From positions 82,155 to 146,154 of the forward strand of contig NZ_JACJJK010000006.1 of assembly GCF_016899935.1 (NCBI RefSeq): a stretch of DNA of 64,000 bases, read 5' to 3'. Position numbers and translations under genes: made by a program. The first letter of the stretch is position 1. Each line of letters opens with the position of its first letter. The notes under the pieces are model-generated. The model had not been told where the DNA came from. It ran no database searches and worked only from the letters and a program-made list of their open reading frames with translations. This stretch comes from Olsenella uli (lineage in GTDB: Bacteria > Actinomycetota > Coriobacteriia > Coriobacteriales > Atopobiaceae). Below are positions 28,074 to 36,870 of the stretch, in pieces.

Positions 28074-29360
28074 ATGGACCAGGAAACCTACGACGCCTAC
28101 GTCGCCATTCTCGAGGAGGAGCTCGTCTGCGCGATGGGCTGCACCGAGCCCATCGCCGTGGCCTACTGCGCCGCGCTCGCACGCCAGACGCTCGGAGCGC
28201 TGCCCGAGCGCGTGGAGGTGGCCGCGAGCGCCAACATCATCAAGAACGTGAAGAGCGTCGTCGTGCCCAACACGGGCGGCGCACGCGGCATCGAGGCGGC
28301 TGCCGCGGCGGGCGCGGTCGCCGGAGACGCGGACGCCCAGCTCGAGGTCCTGGCCGGCGTCACGCCCGAGCAGATCGAGGAGATGCATGCGTTTCTCGCC
28401 GAGCACGAGGTCGCCGTGGCGCCGAGCGAGCGGCCGTGGATCTTCGACATCCAGGTGCGCGTCTCGGCCGGCGGCCACACGGCGCTCTGCGAGATCGCCG
28501 GCTCGCACACCAACGTCATCCGCGTGGAGCGCGACGGCGAGGTCCTTCTCAGCGAGCCCTTCGAGGAGACCGCAGGCGAGAAGGACGCCGGCACGGACCG
28601 CAGCTACCTCTCCATCGAGAGGATCGTCGAGTTTGCCGGCGCGGTGGACCTGGAGGACGTGAAGCAGGTCCTGGGCCGGCAGATCGCCTGCAACATGGCC
28701 ATCGCGCGCGAGGGGCTCGAGGGCGAGTGGGGCGCCAACATCGGCAGCGTTCTGCTCTCCGCGTACGGCGACGGCGTGGCCAACCGCGCCAAGGCCTGGG
28801 CGGCCGCCGGCTCCGACGCGCGCATGGGCGGCTGCGAGCTGCCGGTGGTCATCAACTCCGGCAGCGGCAACCAGGGCCTCACGGCGAGCGTCCCCGTGAT
28901 CGTCTACGCGCAGGAGCTGGGCGTCTCCCACGAGGAGCTGCTGCGCGCGCTCGTGGTGTCAAACCTCGTGACCATCCACCTCAAGACCGGCATCGGCCGG
29001 CTCTCCGCCTACTGCGGCGCCACGAGCGCGGGCGCGGGCGCGGCGGCCGGCATCACCTACCTCCACGGCGGGCGCGCGGACGAGGTGGCGCACACCGTGG
29101 TGAACGCGATCGCCATCGACTCCGGCATGGTCTGCGACGGCGCCAAGGCGAGCTGCGCGGCCAAGATCGCGAGCGCGGTGGAGGCGGGGCTTCTGGGCAT
29201 GCAGATGCAGCAACAGGGCAAGCAGTTCTACGGCGGCGACGGCATCGTGGTCAAGGGCGTGGAGAACACGATCCGCAACGTAGGCGTGCTCGCGGCGCAG
29301 GGCATGCGCGAGACGGACCGGACGATCATCTCCCTCATGTGCGGGTCCGGCGCGTGCTAG
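28074..29360 (+). CDS. cyuA: L-cysteine desulfidase family protein (YhaM/CyuA)
   Basis: 428 residues of the UPF0597/serine dehydratase alpha-like family. Cysteines in the expected cluster-binding places: CAMGCTEP near residue 20-25, IGRLSAYCGATSAGAG near 305-320, and LMCGSGAC at the C-terminus, which would hold a [4Fe-4S] cluster. Reaction: L-cysteine to pyruvate, ammonia and sulfide in homologues; serine deamination is the alternative. Divergent from the ABC operon, which could import cystine or cysteine, but that link is inference. Confidence 0.85.
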   Translation: MDQETYDAYVAILEEELVCAMGCTEPIAVAYCAALARQTLGALPERVEVAASANIIKNVKSVVVPNTGGARGIEAAAAAGAVAGDADAQLEVLAGVTPEQIEEMHAFLAEHEVAVAPSERPWIFDIQVRVSAGGHTALCEIAGSHTNVIRVERDGEVLLSEPFEETAGEKDAGTDRSYLSIERIVEFAGAVDLEDVKQVLGRQIACNMAIAREGLEGEWGANIGSVLLSAYGDGVANRAKAWAAAGSDARMGGCELPVVINSGSGNQGLTASVPVIVYAQELGVSHEELLRALVVSNLVTIHLKTGIGRLSAYCGATSAGAGAAAGITYLHGGRADEVAHTVVNAIAIDSGMVCDGAKASCAAKIASAVEAGLLGMQMQQQGKQFYGGDGIVVKGVENTIRNVGVLAAQGMRETDRTIISLMCGSGAC

Positions 29361-29404
29361 GTCGCCATGGGGCGGCCGGGCGACAAGGTCCGGCGCTCGG
29401 ACAG

Positions 29405-29427
29405 CTTGCCGCAAAACGCGCGGCAAG
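29405..29427. terminator. Hairpin after the desulfidase gene
   Basis: CTTGCCGC pairs with GCGGCAAG. A wider dyad, GACAAGG at 29382 and CCTTGTC at 29441, encloses it. No T-run. Confidence 0.45.
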
Positions 29428-29523
29428 AACTCGCGGAGGGCCTTGTCGGCAAACCGCCGGTGGCGTTAGGCACCTTGGGCGAGAATCCTAGCCTGCACGT
29501 ACGTCTGAGGTCGGCGCGACTAC

Positions 29524-29641
29524 GAATCCCGAGTTACGCACGGCGAGAAGGGTGCGCAAGTCGGGATTTATGGTCTTTTGGACATGTTTCCCGAGCTACG
29601 CGCGCGAGGACATCAACCCGGGCGCGCGTAGCTCGGGATTC
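29524..29641. repeat. Two-hairpin dyad element of 118 bp, class V2
   Basis: First hairpin GAATCCCGAGTTACGCAC with GTGCGCAAGTCGGGAT; spacer ATGGTCTTTTGGACA; second hairpin TTCCCGAGCTACGCGCG with CGCGCGTAGCTCGGGA. The outer ends also pair. Same design as 16061-16186. Its right half lies inside the ogt gene and encodes that protein's last 15 residues. Confidence 0.8.
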
Positions 29642-30135
29642 TTGGCGGACGGCGACGGGAGGATGCCCTCAAGCTCGAGAAGGGCCCGCTTGCGGCTGAG
29701 GCCGCCGGCGTAGCCGGTGAGGGAGCCGTTCGCGCCGAGCACGCGGTGGCAGGGAACGATCACGCTGATGGGGTTCTTGCCCACCGCAGCACCCACGGCG
29801 CGCGGCGACGAACCCAGCGCAGCTGCAAGCTCGCCGTACGTACGCGTCTCCCCGTACGGGATGGCGAGAAGCGCATTCCACACGCGACGTTGGAAGGCGG
29901 TGCCGTGCGGGGCCAGCGGCATGTCCGCAACATCGGGACGCCCGCCCGCGAAGTACGCGTCCAGCCAGCGGCGCGCGGCCGCCAGCGCGGGCGCCTCGGC
30001 CTCCACGTTCTTCTCGGCATCCTCCAGCCCACGCGCAAAGGAGCGCTGGCCATAGAACCATGCGCCCGTCAGGCTGGTATCATCGGCCGCGAGCAGCATC
30101 CGCCCAAGAGGGGACTCGTAGTCGCAGACGAACAT
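29596..30135 (-). CDS. ogt: Methylated-DNA--protein-cysteine methyltransferase
   Basis: Suicide repair of O6-alkylguanine. 179 residues. FQRRVWNALLAIPYGETRTYGELA (helix-turn-helix), and the acceptor site in NPISVIVPCHRVLGANGSLTGYAGGL. The C-terminus after LELEGILPSPSA is supplied by the V2 repeat (KNPELRAPGLMSSRA), so the ancestral end was probably different. The start codon is one base after the TsaD stop, so it is the last gene of the tsaB-rimI-tsaD unit. Confidence 0.92.
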   Translation of the reverse strand: MFVCDYESPLGRMLLAADDTSLTGAWFYGQRSFARGLEDAEKNVEAEAPALAAARRWLDAYFAGGRPDVADMPLAPHGTAFQRRVWNALLAIPYGETRTYGELAAALGSSPRAVGAAVGKNPISVIVPCHRVLGANGSLTGYAGGLSRKRALLELEGILPSPSAKNPELRAPGLMSSRA

Positions 30136-30136
30136 C

Positions 30137-32572
30137 TCACTCCCACGTGGGCGGAACCGGGGCGTTGGGGGTGGCCCATGCTCCCAAAGGCGCGTTGGGG
30201 TCCGCGTCCAGCGTGAGGGGCGAGAAGGACCCGGCGTTGTAGCTCCGCAGGGCCGCGATGCCGATCATGGCCGCGTTGTCACCGCAGGCGCGCATGGGCG
30301 GCACGGTCACGCGCACGCCGCGCTTCTCGAGTTCGCGCTTGTACGCCGCGCGGAGTCCCGGGTTGGCCGCCACGCCGCCGCCGACGCAGAAGTCGGAGAC
30401 GCCCGTCTCCTCCACCGCCGTCACGGCCTTGGCCACCTGCACGTCGATCACGGCCGCCTCAAAGCTCGCGGCAAGGTCGGGCAGATTGATGGCGCGCCCG
30501 GCGCGGTTCTCGCCCTCGATGTAGGTGATGACGGCGGTCTTGAGACCAGAGAGGCTGAACGAGTAGTCCCCGCTGTGCAGCATCGCGCGCGGGAAGTGAA
30601 TGGCCTTGGGGTTGCCCTGCGCGGAGAGCTTGGAGATTACGGGGCCACCGGGATAGCCCAGCCCAAGCGCCTTGGCCACCTTGTCAAAGGCCTCGCCCAC
30701 CGCGTCGTCGATCGTAGCGCCCAGAAGTACGTAGTCGCCCCAGGCGCGCACGTGGACGAGCATGGTGTTGCCGCCGGAGACGATGCTCGCCACGAAGGGC
30801 GGCTCGAGGTCCGGCGTCTCAAAGAGGTTGGCCATGAGGTGGCCCTCGAGGTGGTGCACGGCAATGAGCGGCAGGTCAGCGGCCGCGCAGAGGCCCTTGG
30901 CAAAGGCCACGCCCACCACGAGCGCGCCCACGAGACCCGGGCCCGCCGTCACGCCCACGGCCGCGAGGTCCGCCGGCGTCAGCGTGTCCACGCCAAAGTG
31001 CTCGCCGGCGCGCGCGAGCGTCTCCTCGAAGACGCCCACGATGGCCTCGGTGTGCTTGCGGGAGGCGATCTCGGGAACCACGCCGCCAAAGCGCGCGTGA
31101 AAGTCAATCTGCGTGGCCACGACGCTTGCGCAGACCACGCCGTGGCTGTCCGTCACGGCCATGGCGGTCTCGTCGCAGGAGGATTCGATCGAAAGGATGA
31201 GCGGACCGGCGGCGGCGAGCGCGGCCGTGGCCTCGGGCGTGCGCGACGCGGCCTCGATCGGCCACGGGCGGATGGACGGCGCCGGCTCCGGACGGCCGGT
31301 CGCGATCACGGCGTCCGCCGCGAGCGGCAGCGGGGCGCGCAGGATGAGGGCGTCGTGGCCGGCGCCGTAGTAGCCCGGGCGCCGCCCCTCCTCCGCGAGG
31401 CCGAGCGCGCCGTAGAGGGCACGAGCCGGCCCGTTCTTCTCGTCCACCTCAAGGGAAATCGTCTGCGCGCCGAGCATCTGCGCGTCGTAGGCCACGCGGG
31501 CAACCAGGCGCGTGGCGATGCCCTCGCGCCGGCGCGCCGCGTCCACGACGACCTCCTCGACCTCAAAGTCCGCCCCCGCGAGCACGCCGCCCGCAAAGCC
31601 GATGACCCGACCCTGGTCATGCGCGACCCACCAGCTGCGCCCGGGCTGGGAGAGCTCCTCGTAGAACATGCGCTCCGTCCACGGCGTGTGCGCGGAGCCC
31701 TCGTAGGCGGCGGCCTCGAGCGCGGCCACCGCGGCAGTGTCGTTCAGCGTCATCGGGCGCAGCTGCAGGTGGATGCCCGCGAGCGCGTCGTCCACGCCGG
31801 TGAGCTCCACGGTCGCCGGAGCCTTGAGGCCCAACCTCGTGCGCTCGGCCTCCTCGGCATCGGAGAGGCGCGTGTAGATGGGCAGGACCAGCGCCGGATC
31901 GCCGGGCTGCGCGGCGGGACCGTCAAAGACGCCGGCCTCCACGGCGGCGCGGAGCAGCCCCTCGCCGGTGGGATACCACGCCTCCTCGGGCGAGAAGGAC
32001 GTCAGACCCGCCGCCTCAAAGCGCGCCCGGTACTTGACCAGGCCGTTGCCCGTGAGCGTGAGCTCGGCCGCGTCCGCGCGCTCCGCCCAGGCGGCCACGC
32101 AGGCGTCCGCCTTGAGCACGGTCTCCGCCGGAAAGGTGCGGTGCGCGCCGGCCTCGTCCAGCTCGTAGATGCCGGGGTAGACCTCGCCGCGCATGGCGTC
32201 TCCCGCCACGGCGAGCGTGCCGCGCGCGCCGGCGGCATGCGCGGACCACGCCATCGCATCGAGCGCCGAGGTGCCGTAGAGCGGCAGGCCCGCGCCGCAC
32301 GCGAGGCCCTTGGCCGTGGCGATGCCGATTCGCACGCCCGTGAACGAGCCCGGGCCACGCCCCACGAGCACGGCATCGAGGTCGCCCATCGCAAGGCCCG
32401 CCTCGGCGAGCGCCTCCTGCGCCGTGGTCACAAGCTCCACGTTGGCTCGCCGGCGGCACAGGTGGTCGCGCGAGGACAGCACCTCCACGGCACCGTCCGC
32501 GCCCACGCGCCCGACGGCGCAGGCCAGCATGTCCGTGGACGTGTCCAGCGCAAGGATGATCTTCTCGGCCAT
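30137..32572 (-). CDS. tsaBD: TsaB-RimI-TsaD fusion (t6A synthesis and protein N-acetyltransferase)
   Basis: 811 residues in three parts. About 1-235 is TsaB (LALDTSTDMLACAVG, GRGPGSFTGVRIG). About 250-420 is a RimI-type GNAT (VEEVVVDAARRREGIATRLVARV, ARALYGALGLAEEGRRPGYY). About 455-811 is TsaD (ILSIESSCDETA, metal site VHHLEGHLMAN, SGGNTMLV). TsaB and TsaD, with TsaE, transfer threonylcarbamoyl to A37 of ANN-decoding tRNAs; RimI acetylates ribosomal protein S18 in E. coli. Fusion gives fixed 1:1 stoichiometry. tsaE is at 34.5 kb. Confidence 0.93.
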   Translation of the reverse strand: MAEKIILALDTSTDMLACAVGRVGADGAVEVLSSRDHLCRRRANVELVTTAQEALAEAGLAMGDLDAVLVGRGPGSFTGVRIGIATAKGLACGAGLPLYGTSALDAMAWSAHAAGARGTLAVAGDAMRGEVYPGIYELDEAGAHRTFPAETVLKADACVAAWAERADAAELTLTGNGLVKYRARFEAAGLTSFSPEEAWYPTGEGLLRAAVEAGVFDGPAAQPGDPALVLPIYTRLSDAEEAERTRLGLKAPATVELTGVDDALAGIHLQLRPMTLNDTAAVAALEAAAYEGSAHTPWTERMFYEELSQPGRSWWVAHDQGRVIGFAGGVLAGADFEVEEVVVDAARRREGIATRLVARVAYDAQMLGAQTISLEVDEKNGPARALYGALGLAEEGRRPGYYGAGHDALILRAPLPLAADAVIATGRPEPAPSIRPWPIEAASRTPEATAALAAAGPLILSIESSCDETAMAVTDSHGVVCASVVATQIDFHARFGGVVPEIASRKHTEAIVGVFEETLARAGEHFGVDTLTPADLAAVGVTAGPGLVGALVVGVAFAKGLCAAADLPLIAVHHLEGHLMANLFETPDLEPPFVASIVSGGNTMLVHVRAWGDYVLLGATIDDAVGEAFDKVAKALGLGYPGGPVISKLSAQGNPKAIHFPRAMLHSGDYSFSLSGLKTAVITYIEGENRAGRAINLPDLAASFEAAVIDVQVAKAVTAVEETGVSDFCVGGGVAANPGLRAAYKRELEKRGVRVTVPPMRACGDNAAMIGIAALRSYNAGSFSPLTLDADPNAPLGAWATPNAPVPPTWE

Positions 32573-32647
32573 TCACAGCTCTTCTCGCTCGGAGGTTCAA
32601 CTCGTCTAGTGTAGTCAAATCGCAGCATGGCGGGAGCGCGCCATCAG

Positions 32648-32857
32648 CTGCACAAAAGGCCCGACTTGGCAGAGATGCGCGGGGTGGCGCGCACAAAGAT
32701 GCCGACTTGGCAGAGAATCGCCTGCCAAGTCGGCTAGTTTGTGCAGTGGGCGAGAAGAACGCCCAGTTGGCGGCTCGCCCGGCAGGCCGGCGCCCTGCCA
32801 AGTCGGGCCTTTTGTGCAGACCGGCGGCCGAGTCTCTGCCAAGTCGGCAGTTTTTTA
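32648..32857. repeat. Five-arm dyad element of about 210 bp
   Basis: Two direct arms (32648-32672 and 32691-32713, ending CCGACTTGGCAG) and three inverted arms (32722-32746, 32795-32819, 32836-32850, beginning CTGCCAAGTCGG). The first arm is perfectly complementary to the fourth over 25 bp. The last arm folds on itself (CTGCC/GGCAG) and is followed by TTTTTT, like an intrinsic terminator read rightward. It lies between tsaBD and the DUF3783 gene and reaches the latter's stop codon. Confidence 0.75.
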
Positions 32858-33313
32858 CGCGGCGCCGTCCCCGCCGCCCATCTGGGCGTGCTCGGCGACA
32901 ACCGCCTCGATGAGCTTCGCGAGCGGCCAGGCGCGGTTGACCTTGGTGAGCAGCGCCTTGTGCCCCACCACGCACCCCGCCTCGCGCGAGTGGGCGAGAA
33001 ACTCGTTCACCTGCGCGTCCGTCAGGCCGCAGAGCAGCACGAACTCATCCGCCACTGGCGCCGGCCCGGCGTACGGCACGGGCGCCGGCCGGAACCCCGG
33101 CAGCCGCGCGAACGCACCCGCCGCGTCCCCCAGGCGCTCCGGCAATGCCGTCCGCGCCACCACGCCCATCTCGCGCAGGACCCCGCGCACCGCCGCGCCC
33201 TTCTCGCCAGAGGGGTCAAGCCCCCAGAGCACCGCGCACGGCACGGGCCCTGAGGGCTTGACCTTCTTCGATCGGGCGGATCCGGCGGCCTTCTTCCTGG
33301 GCCGGCCGGCCAT
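32855..33313 (-). CDS. DUF3783-containing protein
   Basis: 152 residues. Basic N-terminal tail (AGRPRKKAAGSARSKKVK), then a fold with VPCAVLWGLDPSGEKGAAVRGVLREMGV, and the C-terminal part EFVLLCGLTDAQVNEFLAHSREAGCVVGHKALLT, which matches DUF3783. No known function. Start codon and the rubrerythrin stop share one base, so the two are coupled. The stop lies in the T-run of the five-arm dyad element. Confidence 0.75.
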   Translation of the reverse strand: MAGRPRKKAAGSARSKKVKPSGPVPCAVLWGLDPSGEKGAAVRGVLREMGVVARTALPERLGDAAGAFARLPGFRPAPVPYAGPAPVADEFVLLCGLTDAQVNEFLAHSREAGCVVGHKALLTKVNRAWPLAKLIEAVVAEHAQMGGGDGAA

Positions 33314-33900
33314 TAGCCGAAGTAGCGCTCGAGCAGGCCCTTGAGAGCCTTGCCGTGGCGGGCCTCGTCACGAGCCATCTCGTGAACGGTGTCGTGAATG
33401 GCGTCGAGGCCGTTCTTCTTGGCGCAGGCGGCGAGCTCCGTCTTGCCGGCGGTGGCGCCGAACTCGCAGTCGACGCGCCAGGCCAGGTTGGCCTTGGTGT
33501 CGGCCTTCATGTTGGGCTCAAGCTCCTCGCCCAGCAGCTCGGCGAACTTGGAGGCGTGCTCGGCCTCCTCGTAGGCGGCCTTCTCCCAGTAAAGGCCGAT
33601 CTCGGGGTAGCCCTCGCGGTGCGCGATGCGCGCCATGCAGAGGTACATGCCGACCTCGGAGCACTCGCCGGTGAAGTTGGCCTTGAGCTGCTCGAGGATG
33701 TAGGCCTTGTCCTCGTCGGAGATGTCGGGGTTGTCCTTCACGGTCTTGGCGTAGATGCCGTACTCGTGCTCGGCGGCGAGCTTGAGCTCACCCTCGACCT
33801 TCTCGAACTGGCTCGCGGGAGCCTTGCAGACCGGGCACTCCGCCGGCGGCTCGGCGCCCTCGTAGATGTAACCGCAGACCTTGCAGACCCACTTGTCCAT
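33313..33900 (-). CDS. Reverse rubrerythrin / NADH peroxidase-type protein
   Basis: 195 residues. N-terminal rubredoxin domain ([10 protein letters not shown] and CPVCKAP, about 1-35) followed by a four-helix ferritin-like diiron domain with Glu/His ligands ([30 protein letters not shown]). The domain order is that of reverse rubrerythrin, which reduces hydrogen peroxide in anaerobes using electrons from rubredoxin partners. A Fur/PerR-family gene lies just upstream on the same strand, and a rubredoxin/flavin reductase pair at 46 kb could donate electrons. Confidence 0.92.
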   Translation of the reverse strand: MDKWVCKVCGYIYEGAEPPAECPVCKAPASQFEKVEGELKLAAEHEYGIYAKTVKDNPDISDEDKAYILEQLKANFTGECSEVGMYLCMARIAHREGYPEIGLYWEKAAYEEAEHASKFAELLGEELEPNMKADTKANLAWRVDCEFGATAGKTELAACAKKNGLDAIHDTVHEMARDEARHGKALKGLLERYFG

Positions 33901-33963
33901 CGTGAAACCTCCTCGTTTGTCGGTGGCGGAGCCGCGGCCCCGCCCCTCTCCTATGCACGCGGC

Positions 33964-34389
33964 TCAGGCGCTCGCCCGGGCCGTTGATGCCTCGTCCTGC
34001 CGCTCGGCCGCCTGGCACGCGGGGCACACGCCGTCGAACTGCAGCGTGTGGCCGCAGATCCGGTAGCCGGAGGTGCGCTCCGCCGCCCGCTCCGCGCCCT
34101 CGTCGAGCACGGGGACCATCACGTCGTCCACCCGGCCGCAGTGCGTGCAGCGCACGTGGTAGTGGGCGAACGTCTGGTGGTCAAAGCGGTCGGCGCCGTT
34201 GTTGATGCGGACGCGGCCGATCGCGCCCTCGTCGGCGAGCCTCCCCAACGTACGATAGACGGTCGCCCGTCCGATGCCGGGGTGCTCCGCGTGAACGGCC
34301 TCGTAGACGTCGTCGGCGGTGGGATGGTTGGCAAGGCGCCGCAGCGCACCCTCGATGACCTGGCGCTGCACGGTGTTTCTCGCTGGCAT
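33964..34389 (-). CDS. Fur-family regulator, PerR-like
   Basis: 141 residues. Winged helix about 8-80 (NHPTADDVYEAVHAEHPGIGRATVYRTLGRLADEG), His-rich metal site FDHQTFAHYHVRCTHCGRVDDV, and a second CxxC pair (CPAC near 125) for structural zinc. PerR is favoured over Fur because of the rubrerythrin gene 63 bases downstream. The promoter has a dyad directly beside the -35 box, so autoregulation is likely. GGGAGGTGG precedes the ATG. Confidence 0.85.
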   Translation of the reverse strand: MPARNTVQRQVIEGALRRLANHPTADDVYEAVHAEHPGIGRATVYRTLGRLADEGAIGRVRINNGADRFDHQTFAHYHVRCTHCGRVDDVMVPVLDEGAERAAERTSGYRICGHTLQFDGVCPACQAAERQDEASTARASA

Positions 34390-34415
34390 GTCCCACCTCC
34401 CTCTCGTCTGAGGGA

Positions 34416-34459
34416 ATCATAGCATAGTGAGACTGAGTATCAACTGAGAATTTCTCTCA
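34416..34459 (-). promoter_or_regulatory. Promoter and possible Per/Fur box of the PerR-like gene
   Basis: On the minus strand TTGATA (34443-34438), 16 bases, TATGAT (34421-34416). Just upstream is the dyad TGAGA-N5-TCTCA (34445-34459), A+T-rich like Fur-family boxes. Confidence 0.5.
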
Positions 34460-34513
34460 TTTTCTGTCAAAGGGGTGCCAAAGAGGACGTGTTCCTTTTC
34501 ACATAAAAGTTTT

Positions 34514-34544
34514 CTGTAAAAAAGAACCTGTCCCCAATTTACAG
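34514..34544. repeat. Class P-like palindrome at the tsaE stop
   Basis: CTGTAAA...TTTACAG ends around GAACCTGTCCCCAAT. It resembles class P in its CTGTCCCC centre but is less symmetric. It includes the tsaE stop codon at 34539. Confidence 0.5.
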
Positions 34545-35018
34545 GCTGGCGAGAAGGGCGTCGCCTCGGGCGTCGTGCGCGACCAGCCGGACCTCGCGCG
34601 GGGGCTCCTCGCCCGGCGCGGCCTCATCGTCCAGGCGCGTCACGAAGACGTCCACGCGCGCGTCGCCGATCTCGTCAGCGAACTGCTCGCCCCACTCGAT
34701 CACGCACACGCCGTCGGCGCCGAGCACGTCAAAGATGCCGGTGTCCTCCAGCTGCTCCGCGGAGTCGAGCCGGTAGAGGTCGAAGTGGCAGAGCGGCATC
34801 TCGGCGCCCTCGTAGACCATCTCGATCGTGAACGTGGGGCTCGTCACGTCGGCCTCCACGCCCATGCCCGCCGCGATGCCCTTGGTGAGCTGGGTCTTGC
34901 CCGCCCCGAGGTCGCCGGTCAGCACGAGCACGTCCCCAGCGACGAGCGCACGGCCCAGCCGCTCGCCCAGCGCGATCGTCTCCTCGCGCGAGCCCGTGCG
35001 AAAGCTCCGCTCGCCCAT
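34539..35018 (-). CDS. tsaE: tRNA t6A synthesis ATPase TsaE
   Basis: 159 residues. Walker A GDLGAGKTQLTKGIA near residues 35-50, then TSPTFTIEMVYEGAEMPLCHFDLYRL and VIEWGEQF, the family landmarks. Acts with the TsaB-TsaD fusion to complete t6A. It directly abuts the uracil-DNA glycosylase stop and ends the leftward run from glmM. The stop codon is within a palindrome. Confidence 0.93.
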   Translation of the reverse strand: MGERSFRTGSREETIALGERLGRALVAGDVLVLTGDLGAGKTQLTKGIAAGMGVEADVTSPTFTIEMVYEGAEMPLCHFDLYRLDSAEQLEDTGIFDVLGADGVCVIEWGEQFADEIGDARVDVFVTRLDDEAAPGEEPPREVRLVAHDARGDALLASL

Positions 35019-35633
35019 CTACGCCTCCGTCCCGGCCGGGTGCTCCGCGAGCCACGCGCCCACCATCTTGAGGTCCGCCTCCAGCAGCGGCTGCCAGTCC
35101 GAGTGGTAGATGCAGGCCGCCGGGTGGAACGTCGGGCACACGGTGAAGTGGCCGGTCTGGTAGAGCTGGCCGCGCAGCGACGTCACGCCCGCGCTCGTGC
35201 GCAGCACGAACTGCGAGGCGAAGTTGCCCAGGCACACGATCACGTCAGGCCAGATCGATCGGATCTGCTCGCGCAAAAACGGCGCGCAGGCCTCGATCTC
35301 CTCCGGCTTGGGGTTGCGGTTTCCGGGCGGGCGGCACTTCACCACGTTGGCGATGTAGATCTCGTCGCGCGTGAGGCCCGCGCAGCCGAGAAGCGCGTCC
35401 AGCTTGTGGCCGGCGGCGCCGACGAACGGCTCGCCCTGCAGGTCCTCGTTGCGCCCGGGCCCCTCGCCGATGAACATCACGCGCGCGTGCGGGTTGCCCA
35501 CGCCGAAGACGAGGTTCGTGCGCGTGGCCCCGAGCGGGCAGAGCTGGCAGTTGCCCATGAGGTCGCGGATCTCCTGCAGCGTGACCTCGCGCGGCCCCTG
35601 ATGCTCGTGGCCGGGTATGTGCATGACGGACAT
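35019..35633 (-). CDS. Uracil-DNA glycosylase, family 4/5
   Basis: Removes uracil from DNA. About 204 residues. [4Fe-4S] cysteines in [12 protein letters not shown] and later CxxxxC positions, motif [18 protein letters not shown], and motif [15 protein letters not shown] 35633 is chosen because AAGGGGG lies upstream; the open frame to a TTG at 35702 overlaps alr and would be unusual. It is part of the alr-tsaE gene run. Confidence 0.88.
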   Translation of the reverse strand: MSVMHIPGHEHQGPREVTLQEIRDLMGNCQLCPLGATRTNLVFGVGNPHARVMFIGEGPGRNEDLQGEPFVGAAGHKLDALLGCAGLTRDEIYIANVVKCRPPGNRNPKPEEIEACAPFLREQIRSIWPDVIVCLGNFASQFVLRTSAGVTSLRGQLYQTGHFTVCPTFHPAACIYHSDWQPLLEADLKMVGAWLAEHPAGTEA

Positions 35634-35682
35634 GAGGTCGAGCCCCCTTCTCTCGGCGGCGGTGCCACCTGCGGCCGTCCCC

Positions 35683-36843
35683 TTACGTGTAGATCTTCTC
35701 AAGTCTCATCCCAAAGTCGCACACGACCTCGTAGTTAATCGTGTTTCTCAGCCCGGCCATCTCCTCCGCCGTGATGCGCTCGTCGTCGTCCGCGCCCAGG
35801 ACGGTGACCACGTCGCCGTACTCCACCGGCCGCGTGGGGCGATAGGAGCGCGCGCCGTTCACGTCCATTGCGAACATGAACTGGTCCATGCAGATGTTGC
35901 CCACCTGGCGGCAGCGCATGCCGTTGACGATGACGTCCATCTGGTTGGAGAGCTCGCGCGCGAGGCCGTCCGCGTAGCCGATCGGCACGGTGGCGACCTG
36001 GATGTTCTGCTTGGGCACGCGCCAGGTGAGCCCGTAGCCCACGCCGTCGCCCACGTTGGGGTAGACGACGCGCGTGACGCGGCCGCGCACGCTCATGACC
36101 GGCTCGAGGTCCAGGTAGGAGCGGGTAGCCTCCGCCGGGTGCAGGCCGTAGAGCCCGATGCCCACGCGGCACATGTCGAAGTGGCACTCCGGGTGCATGA
36201 TCGTGCCCGGCGTGTTGTCGCAGTGGATGAGCCCCGTGTCCAGCCCGGCGCCGCGCAGGGCCTCCACGGTCTCGCGGAAGCGGTTGAGCTGCAGGGCAAA
36301 GTCCCAGTCGTCGGGCACGTCTGCGGTGGCGAAGTGGGTGAAGGTGCCCGCGCACTCCAGCCCCCGGTGGAAGTCGATCGTGCGGCGCAGCTCCACCGCG
36401 TCCGAGCGGCGCACGCCGATGCGCGTCATGCCCGTGTCCACGGCCAGGTGATAGCGGGCCACGCGGTTCTGCGCGGCGGCCGCCTCGCCCAGCGCGAGCG
36501 CGAAGTCGGCCGTGTAGACCGACGGCATGAGGTCGTGCTCCACGAGTGTGCGCACGCAGTCCACGGGCGGCTCGGAGAGCACGAGGATGGGCCACTCGAT
36601 GCCGGCCTCGCGCAGGGCCACGCCCTCCGCGACGGTCGCCACGGCGAACTGGCTCGCGCCCGCCGAGTGCATGACCTTCATGCACGGCACAGCGCCGTGC
36701 CCGTAGGCGTCCGCCTTGACGACGCACATCATCTGGACGCCGCGCTCGAGCCGCCTCCTGAAGGCGGTCGTGTTGCGCCTCAGCGCCGCGAGGTTGACCT
36801 CGACCCACGACCAGCGGCTCTCCGGACCTTGGACCCTCTCCAC
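35683..36843 (-). CDS. alr: Alanine racemase
   Basis: Makes D-alanine for peptidoglycan. 386 residues. PLP lysine in VVKADAYGHGAV near residue 43, and the catalytic Tyr region GVGYGLTW near 271. The C-terminal beta domain has NICMDQFMFAMD and the GDVVTVLG strand. In the cell-wall operon glmM-glmS-acpS-nnr-alr, 27 bases after nnr. Confidence 0.95.
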   Translation of the reverse strand: MERVQGPESRWSWVEVNLAALRRNTTAFRRRLERGVQMMCVVKADAYGHGAVPCMKVMHSAGASQFAVATVAEGVALREAGIEWPILVLSEPPVDCVRTLVEHDLMPSVYTADFALALGEAAAAQNRVARYHLAVDTGMTRIGVRRSDAVELRRTIDFHRGLECAGTFTHFATADVPDDWDFALQLNRFRETVEALRGAGLDTGLIHCDNTPGTIMHPECHFDMCRVGIGLYGLHPAEATRSYLDLEPVMSVRGRVTRVVYPNVGDGVGYGLTWRVPKQNIQVATVPIGYADGLARELSNQMDVIVNGMRCRQVGNICMDQFMFAMDVNGARSYRPTRPVEYGDVVTVLGADDDERITAEEMAGLRNTINYEVVCDFGMRLEKIYT

Positions 36844-36870
36844 GCTGCTTCCCCCTCCCGGCGCGCCGCG

